A stretch of 34,012 nucleotides of DNA from Rhizobium sp. ASV8 (GTDB taxonomy: Bacteria; Pseudomonadota; Alphaproteobacteria; Rhizobiales; Rhizobiaceae). The notes below the pieces were generated by a model that saw nothing but the letters and a program-made list of their open reading frames with translations, was not told the DNA's origin and did no database searches. Numbering within the stretch: the first letter of the stretch is position 1; each line of letters opens with the position of its first letter. Positions 5,037-12,629 of the stretch are shown here, in pieces. The position numbers and the translations under genes are program-made. The stretch spans positions 1 to 34,012 of the forward strand of contig NZ_JAELUG010000079.1 in the NCBI RefSeq assembly GCF_016429255.1, in the 5' to 3' direction.

Positions 5037-6089
5037 TCAGCGTTGCCAATAGCCGGCAACGCTGAAGCTTGCCTGTTCCTTGGATCTCTCGCCCTTCATG
5101 AAGGACCGGATGGCGCGGGCCTCGGTCTGCTCGCAGGCGACCCAGACATAGGTTTCCGGATCGCATGTCGGCACGATATTACGGACGACGCGCTCCAGCG
5201 CACCGGTCGTTCCGGCCGGCGCCCCATCGCGGTGAAGCCAGGTGATGTTCATGGAGGCGTCGGAGGTCAGGGGCTGTTCCTCGAGCCTGTCCGCGACTTC
5301 GAGAATGACGCGCAGTTCCGCATTGGCCGGCATGGCTGCGGCAATGCGCGCGATTGCCGGCAACGCTGTTTCATCACCGACAAGGATGAGCTTACGGGCC
5401 GCAGGCACCCCACCTCCGCCCGGACCGATGAGGCCGGCGCGATCACCTGGGCGGGCGTTCAGGGCCCAAGTGGCTCCCGGGACATTGTCGCCCTCATGCA
5501 CCACGAAGTCGATGTTCATCTGGCCGCGCGCCAGATCGATGCTGCGGATCGTATAGGCGCGGATCGTCAGCGCGTCGTCGCCTTTGGGCCAATGGATCCG
5601 GCCGTCTTCCTCCGTGTGCGGCCAGACCGGTTCGCGATCTCGCGGGGGGATGAGCAGCCTCACATGCAATCCGCCCTCGACGAAGTGCCTGATGTCGTTT
5701 GTCGCGACCACGACCCGGCGCATATGTGGGGTGATCCCGTAGGCGTCGACGACGCGGACCTCACGGAAGTTCGGAATGATCGACGATTGCGGCCCGTCGG
5801 CCCAATTGAGGTCAAGCGGGTGGTGCGCAGCCAGTTCGAAGAGGTTTTCGGCCACCATGCTGCGGATGGTGAAGAGCATTGCGGCAGTCGGGCAACGCAG
5901 CTGGATGTCGAGGCGATTGCTGGAAACGGCGATGTCGGCGCTGCCGATGACCGTTTCCAGGCGCGCACCCGAGGCGCTGCGCGTGATGGTGACATGTTCG
6001 GCAAAGCGCGCGCAGAACTGCTCCAGTAGCTGTCCGGCATCCTCGTGTGTGGCAGTGCCGGAAGCCGTGAAATCCCTTGCATGCATCAT
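5037..6089 (-). CDS. Siderophore-interacting protein with N-terminal DUF2218 (ferric-siderophore reductase)
   Basis: 350 residues, last gene of the operon. Residues 1-100 match the DUF2218 type (HARDFTASGTATHEDAGQLL...LNWADG). Residues about 105-350 are a ViuB/SIP flavoprotein. The FAD-binding RAYTIR is at 177-182, GDETALPAI at 238-246, and the family ending GYWQR closes the protein. Such proteins reduce ferric siderophore with NAD(P)H in the cytoplasm and release iron. The start at 6089 (ATGATG; Met2 equally possible) has AAGGAG upstream and lies 2 bases after the fhuB stop, so the genes are co-translated. Open frame extends to 6335, but that part overlaps fhuB and is not protein-like. A second SIP without DUF2218 is at 14784. 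Confidence 0.9.
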   Translation of the reverse strand: MMHARDFTASGTATHEDAGQLLEQFCARFAEHVTITRSASGARLETVIGSADIAVSSNRLDIQLRCPTAAMLFTIRSMVAENLFELAAHHPLDLNWADGPQSSIIPNFREVRVVDAYGITPHMRRVVVATNDIRHFVEGGLHVRLLIPPRDREPVWPHTEEDGRIHWPKGDDALTIRAYTIRSIDLARGQMNIDFVVHEGDNVPGATWALNARPGDRAGLIGPGGGGVPAARKLILVGDETALPAIARIAAAMPANAELRVILEVADRLEEQPLTSDASMNITWLHRDGAPAGTTGALERVVRNIVPTCDPETYVWVACEQTEARAIRSFMKGERSKEQASFSVAGYWQR

Positions 6090-6091
6090 TG

Positions 6092-8095
6092 CTAAGTCTC
6101 CTTTCGGGTCAGGAACCAGATGAGATACGGGCCGCCGATCAGGGCCGCGAAGAGGCCGACCGGCACCTCGTAGGGGAAGATCACCATGCGCGAGAGCCAA
6201 TCGGAGAGCGTCAGCAACATGGCGCCGAGCAGGATGCCGGCGAGCAGTTGCCGGCTTGCACCGTGAAAACCGATGAGGCGGGCGAGATGGGGAGCGATCA
6301 ATCCAATCAGGCTGAGAGGCCCGACAAGATAGCAAGGAATGGCGGTCAGCAGGGCGGCGACAAGCGCCATTAGCGCCCTGCAGACTGCAACAGGCAGGCC
6401 GATTGAACGGGCGACACTACCGCCCAACGGCAGGATATCGAACCATCGTCGCAACAGCGGCAGCACCGGAATGAGGACGGCAGCGGAGACGATGCCGATC
6501 CAGGCCTCGAAGGCACCGGCACGATTGGTCGAGCCGGACAGCCAGGTCAGCAGGAGGTAGCCCCGCAGGTCGCCACGAGCGAGAACGACGGTAACGATCG
6601 CCATCGACAAGGCGCCGATCGCCACGCCGGAGAGCAGCAGCCGTTCCGGTCCGAACCCGCCGCGGGCGCTGATCGTCAGCATGACGAGGAAGGCGAGAAG
6701 CGCGCCGAGCGTCATGGCCGTAATCGCGATCGCGGGTGAGGGGAAGGCAAAGAAAAAGAGCGCGACGGTCAGGCCCGCTCCGCCTCCAGCGCTAACGCCG
6801 AGCACTTCGGGGCTGGCCAATGGATTGCCGGTCAGCCGCTGCATGATGAAGCCCGAGGCCGCGAGCATCGCACCGGCGGTGGCCGAAACGACTGTCCTTG
6901 GCAAGCGGAATGGCAGAAGCTCCAGGAACTGGCCGCCTGTTGCCAAATGCCATCCGTCGGAACTGCGACCGATCGACAGCACCAAGGCAAAGAGAAGGAT
7001 GAGGGTGATGCCAAGCAAGATCAGCGACCGCTTGGCCGATGCAAGCTCTCTCCAGGCATGAGCGGCGCTCTGCGGCCGAAGACCATTGGCGGAATGCAGT
7101 CTTGGCATTAGCAGAAGCAGCAGCGGACCGCCCAGGAGGGCCGTGACCGCTCCCGTCGGCGCAAGATCCGTGAAGCCCGGCGAAAGCAGCTGGACCGCGC
7201 AATCGCTGAGGAACAGCAGGCCCGCGCCGGCAAGCGGAGCGGCAATCAACAGCTGTCCGGTGCGACGAGCACCGCAAAACCGGGCGAGATGCGGGGCGGC
7301 GAGGCCAAGGAAGCCAATGATCCCGACCTCTGCCGTCACCGAGGCGGAAAGCCAGACTGCAAGTGCCAGAATGGCAAGACGTACGCCCTGGAGCGCAAGC
7401 CCAAGGCTTTTTGCGCTGTGATCGTCCAGGTTCATGATGCCCAGCGGGCGGATCAACAATGCCGCGGCCGCAGCGCCAATTGCAAGGCGAGGCGCGAGCG
7501 CAATAACGCCGTTCCAGTCTTGTTGGTTCAATGCGCCCGCACCCCAGATAAAGATGGACATGGCATATTCGCCGCGAGCCAGAATGATGGTCACGCTGAG
7601 GGCGGAAGCGACCAAGGTCACCATCGTGCCGCAGAGCGCCACCGTCATCGGCTCGAGGTCCCGGCGCCAGCTCAGGGTCAGCACGACCGCGACGGCAGCC
7701 ACTCCTCCCGCGAAGGCGGCGATTTCTCTTGGGATGCCGATCAGCAGTGGGAAAAAGCCGATCGCGATCGTCATCGCCAATTGAGCGCCGGCGGCGATCC
7801 CGAGGGTTGAGGCGTCGGCGACGGGATTGCGCAGGACGCGTTGTAAGAGCACGCCGGATAGTCCGAGGGCCGCGCCGGCGATCAGCGCGATGGTCGAGCG
7901 TGGCAGTAGGCCGTCGACGAGCAGGATGCGGTTGAGAACGGCAGCGTTGCCCAGATCGCCGGCGAGTTGCGGGCGCAGTATGACCAGCAATGCGAAGGCC
8001 AGAATGCAGGTGACGCCGAGCAGAATGCCTCCGAGAGCCAGCGGCCCGCCCGCGGTGCTCGTGACAGTCGCGGGCCGTTCAGCCGTTCCATGCAT
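6092..8095 (-). CDS. fhuB: Iron-siderophore ABC transporter permease, double FecCD domain
   Basis: 667 residues, close to the E. coli FhuB length (660), made of two fused FecCD-type permease halves of about 330 residues each. Each half has many hydrophobic helices. Half one has ALSGVLLQRVLRNPVADASTLG and a GFLGLAAPHLAR loop; half two has AASGFIMQRLTGNPLASPEVLG and LIGLIAPHLAR, the loops that contact the ATPase. It moves ferric hydroxamate-type siderophore across the inner membrane. The start at 8095 was chosen because it overlaps the fhuD stop by 17 bases, favouring coupling; the open frame reaches back to 8152 without a better ribosome site. No ATPase (FhuC) gene is nearby, so it must borrow one encoded elsewhere. 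Confidence 0.9.
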   Translation of the reverse strand: MHGTAERPATVTSTAGGPLALGGILLGVTCILAFALLVILRPQLAGDLGNAAVLNRILLVDGLLPRSTIALIAGAALGLSGVLLQRVLRNPVADASTLGIAAGAQLAMTIAIGFFPLLIGIPREIAAFAGGVAAVAVVLTLSWRRDLEPMTVALCGTMVTLVASALSVTIILARGEYAMSIFIWGAGALNQQDWNGVIALAPRLAIGAAAAALLIRPLGIMNLDDHSAKSLGLALQGVRLAILALAVWLSASVTAEVGIIGFLGLAAPHLARFCGARRTGQLLIAAPLAGAGLLFLSDCAVQLLSPGFTDLAPTGAVTALLGGPLLLLLMPRLHSANGLRPQSAAHAWRELASAKRSLILLGITLILLFALVLSIGRSSDGWHLATGGQFLELLPFRLPRTVVSATAGAMLAASGFIMQRLTGNPLASPEVLGVSAGGGAGLTVALFFFAFPSPAIAITAMTLGALLAFLVMLTISARGGFGPERLLLSGVAIGALSMAIVTVVLARGDLRGYLLLTWLSGSTNRAGAFEAWIGIVSAAVLIPVLPLLRRWFDILPLGGSVARSIGLPVAVCRALMALVAALLTAIPCYLVGPLSLIGLIAPHLARLIGFHGASRQLLAGILLGAMLLTLSDWLSRMVIFPYEVPVGLFAALIGGPYLIWFLTRKET

Positions 8096-8978
8096 GGGTG
8101 AGCCCTTCTGCAAGAAGATCGGCGAAACGCTCCGCAGCCGGTAGCGCGCCATAGGGATTGATCGAGCCCAGAACGAGGACGCGGCCGGCCTGCACCGCAG
8201 GCAGCGCCTGCCAGAAGGCGCTTTTCTGCAGCTCCGCGAAGGCGTCGGCAGGGTGCGGTGGGATCAGCACGATCCATGCGTCAGGCATAGTCGCCAGCTG
8301 CTCTATACCGACAGGCGCGGTGGCGGAGTAGCTCGTCAGATCCGGCCAGGCGTTGGCAAGGCCGGTTCGTTTGAGGACCTCGCCGAACATGCTGTCGGAG
8401 CCGAAAACGCGGACATGCCTGGCGTCGCCAAGGTTGATGGGGAGGATGGGTCGGCGGTCCCCCTTGGCGAACTGCCTGCCGTAGGTTTCGAGCTTTGCTC
8501 TGGTCATGTCGACGAGCGTGCGTCCAGCTGACCGCTCAAGACGGTCACCAAGCGCAAGGGTCATCTGTTCGGAGAGCTGATAGGGGCTCGCGCCGGGCTG
8601 ATAAACTGCGTGGCTTTCGACGGGGGCGATCAGACGCATGCGATCGTCTGCCCAGGCATAGAAGTTGGAATTGAAGATCAGCTCAGGTTTGGCCGCATAA
8701 AGCACTTCCAAATTCGGCGTGCCGCGCAGACCGAGATCGGCAATACCGGCGGGTACGGCAGGTGTGACTGCAACGTCCCTGAACTGCAGCAGTTCGGTTC
8801 CTGCAACGACATTGGCGCCGATGGCCAACAGGGTTTCCAAGATTGCCCAGTCGAGCGTCGCAACCCGCAGGCCGGCTGCCGCCCTTGCCGGAGCAATGCC
8901 TGCAACTGCACCGGCTGCAAGCGTTGCCGTTGTCAGAAACTGCCGACGCGACAGCATATGATCGTGTCGTGCAATCAT
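8079..8978 (-). CDS. fhuD: Tat-exported iron-siderophore binding protein
   Basis: 299 residues, periplasmic binding protein of the FhuD/BtuF fold. A twin-arginine signal (SRRQFLTTATLAAG, residues 10-23, with cleavage after ARA) exports the folded protein. Then come the family patterns VATLDWAILETLLAIGAN, DLGLRGTPNLEVLYAAKPELIF and PDAWIVLIPP. It carries the ferric siderophore from the receptor to FhuB. The ATG at 8978 has no Shine-Dalgarno of its own; instead it overlaps the stop of a 30-codon ORF (ATGA), which explains how it is translated. Met8 is an alternative start and would still keep the Tat motif. Confidence 0.88.
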   Translation of the reverse strand: MIARHDHMLSRRQFLTTATLAAGAVAGIAPARAAAGLRVATLDWAILETLLAIGANVVAGTELLQFRDVAVTPAVPAGIADLGLRGTPNLEVLYAAKPELIFNSNFYAWADDRMRLIAPVESHAVYQPGASPYQLSEQMTLALGDRLERSAGRTLVDMTRAKLETYGRQFAKGDRRPILPINLGDARHVRVFGSDSMFGEVLKRTGLANAWPDLTSYSATAPVGIEQLATMPDAWIVLIPPHPADAFAELQKSAFWQALPAVQAGRVLVLGSINPYGALPAAERFADLLAEGLTHAWNG

Positions 8979-9067
8979 GGGAAATAGCTGATCGTTTCGT
9001 GACGTTGCGAGGGGGAAAATAGATCCAATTCGAGACCGAATACGTGTTGGAGCTGTTTCGCCGTCAT
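8975..9067 (-). CDS. 30-residue ORF translationally coupled to fhuD
   Basis: A short frame from ATG 9067 to TGA 8975-8977 whose stop overlaps the fhuD start as ATGA. AAAGG lies about ten bases before its ATG, while fhuD itself lacks a ribosome site. The peptide starts MTAKQLQHVFGLELDLF and ends ISYFP; it has no signal peptide and is amphipathic. It may be a leader whose translation sets fhuD expression, or a small functional protein. I know of no family. Confidence 0.5.
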   Translation of the reverse strand: MTAKQLQHVFGLELDLFSPSQRHETISYFP

Positions 9068-9099
9068 GATGACGTCGCCTTTGGTTTCAAACGAAGATG

Positions 9100-9121
9100 G
9101 GGATTGCCGTCAGGCAATCCC
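9100..9121 (-). terminator. Hairpin after the siderophore receptor
   Basis: GGGATTGCC/GGCAATCCC perfect 9-bp stem with a 4-base loop, between the receptor stop and the 30-codon ORF. There is no T-tract, so it may be an attenuating or mRNA-stabilising hairpin between receptor and fhuDB rather than a full stop. Confidence 0.5.
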
Positions 9122-9167
9122 GGCTCTTTGCCATGGTTGGGAGCAAAAGTATACCTAAATTCTCAAG

Positions 9168-11357
9168 TTACCACTTCTTGCTGAGTTTGAAGGTAATGGT
9201 GCGGGCATCGCCATAACCGCAGACATTCTCGCCGGCACAACCCGAGACGTATTCCTTGTCGAAGATATTGGCGACGTTGAGCGAGGCGCCCCAGCCTTTC
9301 TTCTCGTAGCGAATGCCGGCATCGAAGAGCGTTGCCGAAGGCACGCGCAGGGTGTTGGCCTGATCCGCCCAGGACTTGCCCTGGTAACGCACGCCAGCGC
9401 CGATGCTCAGCCCGTCAAGCGCGTCGCTGGTAAAGGCGTAGTCGAGCCAAAGCGAGGCTGTCGAGTTCGGCACGAGGTAAGGAGAGTTGCCGACGATCGC
9501 GGAGTTAAGATCCTTGGTGATTTCGAGATCCGTATAGGAATAGGAGCCAAGCACCTTCCAATTGTCGTCGAGACTGACCTTGCCTTCGAATTCGATGCCG
9601 CGTGAACGAACCGCGCCGATTTGACGCTGCAGGAAGGTTGTGGGATCCGTCAGCGCCATGTTCTTGCGATCGATCTGGAAGATCGAGGCGGTGAACAGAC
9701 CGTCGATGAAGTCGGGTTGATACTTGATGCCGGCTTCATACTGCTCGCCCTTTTCCGGGGTCAGGCCGCCGCCGGTGGCGCTGGTTCCGATCAGCGGATT
9801 GAAGAAGGTGCCGGCGCTGATATAGGGCGTGATGCCGTTGGAGAACTCATAAGCCAGACCCGCCCGGCCGCTCGCCGCGCCTTCGTTTGACTTGTAGGTC
9901 GTGCCGACCTTCGAGTCGGAATTGGTGTCGACGAAGTCGTAGCGGCCATTGAGCGTGACCAGCCAGCCGTCGCCGAAGCGCATCTGGTCCTGCGTATAGA
10001 TGCCAAGCTGCTGCTGCGTCATGACCTGATTGAGGTAGACGGAGTTGGCTCCTTGCGGTGTGCCGTAGACCGGGTTCGTTGCGCTGATCGGATTGGAGCC
10101 GCAGCACGCCTGGATCTGGTCGAGCCGGTAGATCGAATAGTCCGTGCCGATCAGGAAGTCATGGCTGATCGGGCCTGTGTCGAACTTGTTCTCCGCGCGG
10201 GTGTCGACGGAGAAGGTGTCGACCTTTGAACGTTCGAAGAAGCCGATCCGGTTCAGCATGTAATTCGGGTCGCTATAGGTCGGGCTGAGCGGATTGCCAC
10301 CCACATAGCCGTTCAGATACGGGCCTTCCTCGCGCTTGTAGAGATGACCGTAGCGCGCGTTCTGCGACACGGTCCAGCCGCCGTCGAAGTCGTGCGAGAA
10401 CTCGTAGCCGAGCATCTGCTGGGCATATTTCAAATTGTCGATGCTGCGCTCGCCATAGAACGCGTCGCGCTTGATCTTGCCAAACGGTGCGTCGACGACG
10501 GTACCGACATAGGGAAAGAAGCCGTTGCCGCTGTGGATTTCGTCGAGGCCGCTCAGCATGCCAAAAACGGTCAGCTTGGTGGATTCGTCCGGAGAGATCG
10601 TCACTTGCGGCATGATGAAGCCGCGCAGGTCGTGGGTGCCGTCGCTATAGGTATCGCCACCGGCGATCTTGCCGGTCAGGCGGTAGCGGAAAACGCCGTC
10701 AGCCGAGAGCTTGTCGGAGAAATCGAAACCGACAAAGGCGTTGCCGATATTATTGATGCCGATCTCGGTGGAATACTGGGGAGTGTCGGTTGGTGCCTTG
10801 CGGACCATGTTGACCAGGCCGCCCGGATTGGCGCCGCCGTAGAGCACGGAAGCCGGCCCCTTCAGGACTTCGACACGCTCGAGCATGTACGGATCGATCT
10901 GGAAGCCACCGAAGCCGTAGCTGTAGAGCGTCAAGCCGTTCATGAAGACGCCGCTCTGGGTCGCGTCGAAGCCGCGAACATAAAACCAGTCGGTGTCGCC
11001 ATCATTGCCGAAGGGCTGCGTGGTGACGCCGGGCGTATAGCGTAGGGCTTCGTCGACCTTGTTGGTGATGCCGCGATCTTGCATTTCCTGCTGACCGATG
11101 ACGGAGACCGATTGCGGCACTTCGGTGATCGGCGTGTCGGATTTCGAGCCCGATGTGGTCTTCTTGGCCACGTAACCCTTGACCGGGGCGGTGCCGCTGT
11201 CTTCCGCCTTCTGCTGCGAGCCGCCTTGAATGACCAGCGGCTGCAATTCCGTGGGCTTTTCCTGTGATGCCACCTGTGAGGCCGCCAGCAAGGCGGCAAT
11301 AGCCACGCCTGTCGCCAAGAGCCGCATCTTCGATTGGTTTTTCTTCAATCCCAGCAT
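9168..11357 (-). CDS. TonB-dependent ferric-siderophore receptor
   Basis: 729 residues, outer-membrane receptor of the FhuA/FegA-like siderophore class. A signal peptide covers about residues 1-31. The plug follows with the family patterns ITEVPQSVSVIGQQEM, DEALRYTPGV, DWFYVRGFD and ERVEVLKGPASVLYGGANPGGLVN. The remainder is the barrel, ending in the typical aromatic terminus LSKKW. It binds a ferric siderophore, probably a hydroxamate given the fhuDB neighbours, and imports it with TonB energy. The promoter side holds a RirA-type box and a pair of direct repeats. It is separated from fhuD by 189 bases that hold the hairpin and the coupled ORF. Confidence 0.92.
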   Translation of the reverse strand: MLGLKKNQSKMRLLATGVAIAALLAASQVASQEKPTELQPLVIQGGSQQKAEDSGTAPVKGYVAKKTTSGSKSDTPITEVPQSVSVIGQQEMQDRGITNKVDEALRYTPGVTTQPFGNDGDTDWFYVRGFDATQSGVFMNGLTLYSYGFGGFQIDPYMLERVEVLKGPASVLYGGANPGGLVNMVRKAPTDTPQYSTEIGINNIGNAFVGFDFSDKLSADGVFRYRLTGKIAGGDTYSDGTHDLRGFIMPQVTISPDESTKLTVFGMLSGLDEIHSGNGFFPYVGTVVDAPFGKIKRDAFYGERSIDNLKYAQQMLGYEFSHDFDGGWTVSQNARYGHLYKREEGPYLNGYVGGNPLSPTYSDPNYMLNRIGFFERSKVDTFSVDTRAENKFDTGPISHDFLIGTDYSIYRLDQIQACCGSNPISATNPVYGTPQGANSVYLNQVMTQQQLGIYTQDQMRFGDGWLVTLNGRYDFVDTNSDSKVGTTYKSNEGAASGRAGLAYEFSNGITPYISAGTFFNPLIGTSATGGGLTPEKGEQYEAGIKYQPDFIDGLFTASIFQIDRKNMALTDPTTFLQRQIGAVRSRGIEFEGKVSLDDNWKVLGSYSYTDLEITKDLNSAIVGNSPYLVPNSTASLWLDYAFTSDALDGLSIGAGVRYQGKSWADQANTLRVPSATLFDAGIRYEKKGWGASLNVANIFDKEYVSGCAGENVCGYGDARTITFKLSKKW

Positions 11358-11405
11358 TTCCGTCTTCTGTCCCGATCTTGCGCCTGCTCGGCCAGGGCGG
11401 CCGAT

Positions 11406-11442
11406 CCCTTAATAAGATGAGCAGTTAACTCATATTTAAGGG
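11406..11442 (-). promoter_or_regulatory. Iron-responsive (RirA-type) operator in a nested palindrome
   Basis: TGA-N9-TCA at 11418-11432, the form of the rhizobial iron-responsive operator bound by RirA, about 60 bases upstream of the receptor start. It is extended to ATGAG-N7-CTCAT (11417-11433) and nested inside a second inverted repeat, CCCTTAA (11406-11412) and TTAAGGG (11436-11442). TGA-N9-TCA alone is frequent by chance; position and added symmetry carry the call. Confidence 0.6.
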
Positions 11443-11482
11443 CGACTCTTGTCCGATGTCGGGAAATTTGAATGTTTTTGGG

Positions 11483-11515
11483 CAATTCTCCGCGAGGCGT
11501 ACAATTGCTCGCGAG
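11483..11515 (-). promoter_or_regulatory. Direct repeats, candidate site for the AraC-type activator
   Basis: CAATT-N3-CGCGAG occurs at 11483-11496 and again at 11502-11515, with 11 of 14 bases equal and a 19-bp period. The pair lies upstream of the receptor's iron box and just beside the AraC gene end. AraC-family activators commonly bind two same-face direct repeats upstream of the target promoter. Confidence 0.45.
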
Positions 11516-11524
11516 CTGTGGTTT

Positions 11525-12409
11525 TCACGCAAGCATGCTGCGTTTCCAACTTGCAGGCGCCGTACCGACATTCTTGCGGAAAACGCGTGTGAAGTGCGCC
11601 TGATCGGCAAAGCCTGTTTCGACGGCAACCGTGGTCAACGGCAGATGGCTCTTCAGCAAGAGTTCTTTGGCCCGCTCCAGCCGCACTTGCGTCTGCCATT
11701 GATGCGGCGGAAGGCCGGTCGATGCTTTGAAGGCGTGGCTGAAATGCGATTGTGAGAGACCGGTCAGTGCCGCCAATTCTTCCAGCCGGATCGCCCGCGA
11801 GCAATGCTCCTCGATATAATCGACTGCGCGACGCAGCTGCCATGCGGCAAGTCCGCTGCGTTTCCGCGGCGGAGTGCCGCGCAACTGCAGGACATCGATC
11901 AGCAGTGAAAGCGTCAGGCCGTCGCCATAAAGATCGTGCAGTGGTTCAGGATTTTCGCATTCGGCGGCAATCAGCTCGGCAAGCGCCATCACCCGCTGGT
12001 CGTTGAAATGCAGTTGCGGGCGATCGAGCCGCGCAGGGTCGATATTTTCCATCAGGCGCTGGCTGACGATCTCCGCGTTGAAGTGAATATCGAGATGACG
12101 CACGAACTCGACGCCGGAAATATCGACCCAGAGCTCCATTCCAGCGGGGATATAGGAGATGCGTCCGTTGTCGTAATCCTGCAACCGACCCCTTGCGCGG
12201 GGTGATGGTCGGACATTGGTCGTGCCGGTGCCGCGTTGTTCGAGAAGGATGAATAGGCGCGGGTCGTGCGCGAGATAGTAGCCGCCAGCTTGTGCTGCGC
12301 AATTGACGTTCCAGATGTCAGCGACAATTCCGTTCCACTCTCGGCGATGCATACCGCCTATGACGGAAAAGCCGCCGATCTTGTTCTGCATTCTTGGCTG
12401 AAACGTCAT
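11525..12409 (-). CDS. AraC-family transcriptional regulator of the siderophore uptake genes
   Basis: 294 residues. The N-terminal part (about 1-185) is an effector/dimer domain. The C-terminal AraC DNA-binding domain (about 190-290) has two helix-turn-helix units: LEELAALTGLSQSHFSHAFKASTGLPPHQW and LTTVAVETGFADQAHFTRVFRKNVGTAPASW. GGAAG lies six bases before the ATG. It sits directly upstream of, and on the same strand as, the receptor gene, as do siderophore-responsive activators such as RhrA or PchR. I infer it activates the receptor and fhuDB when their siderophore is present. The ligand is unknown. Confidence 0.88.
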   Translation of the reverse strand: MTFQPRMQNKIGGFSVIGGMHRREWNGIVADIWNVNCAAQAGGYYLAHDPRLFILLEQRGTGTTNVRPSPRARGRLQDYDNGRISYIPAGMELWVDISGVEFVRHLDIHFNAEIVSQRLMENIDPARLDRPQLHFNDQRVMALAELIAAECENPEPLHDLYGDGLTLSLLIDVLQLRGTPPRKRSGLAAWQLRRAVDYIEEHCSRAIRLEELAALTGLSQSHFSHAFKASTGLPPHQWQTQVRLERAKELLLKSHLPLTTVAVETGFADQAHFTRVFRKNVGTAPASWKRSMLA

Positions 12410-12629
12410 TTGCGGCTTCCGGTCGTGCTCCGTAATATAATCCTTCGGTCTAAACTCAAGTTATTATAGTAACGAACCGCGAATGGCAATTGAGATGCTG
12501 TGGGCGCGGCTTCCCAAGGATGCCGTTTGCCCGTTTTGCTCTCGGAGCGACAACACCAGCTTGAAATTTGCCTCGTCTTCCGCCACCTGTTCGACGCGAT
12601 ATTTGTTATTCCCAGGAGACCAGACGCAC

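Noticed and set aside
4800..6029. A 409-codon forward frame across the SIP reductase gene
   Set aside because: Antisense shadow of the DUF2218-SIP gene, whose motifs and operon position are clear.
12483..12629. 49-codon in-frame extension of htpG
   Set aside because: Cysteine-rich, unlike any HtpG start; the ATG at 12630 has AGGAG and matches homologues.
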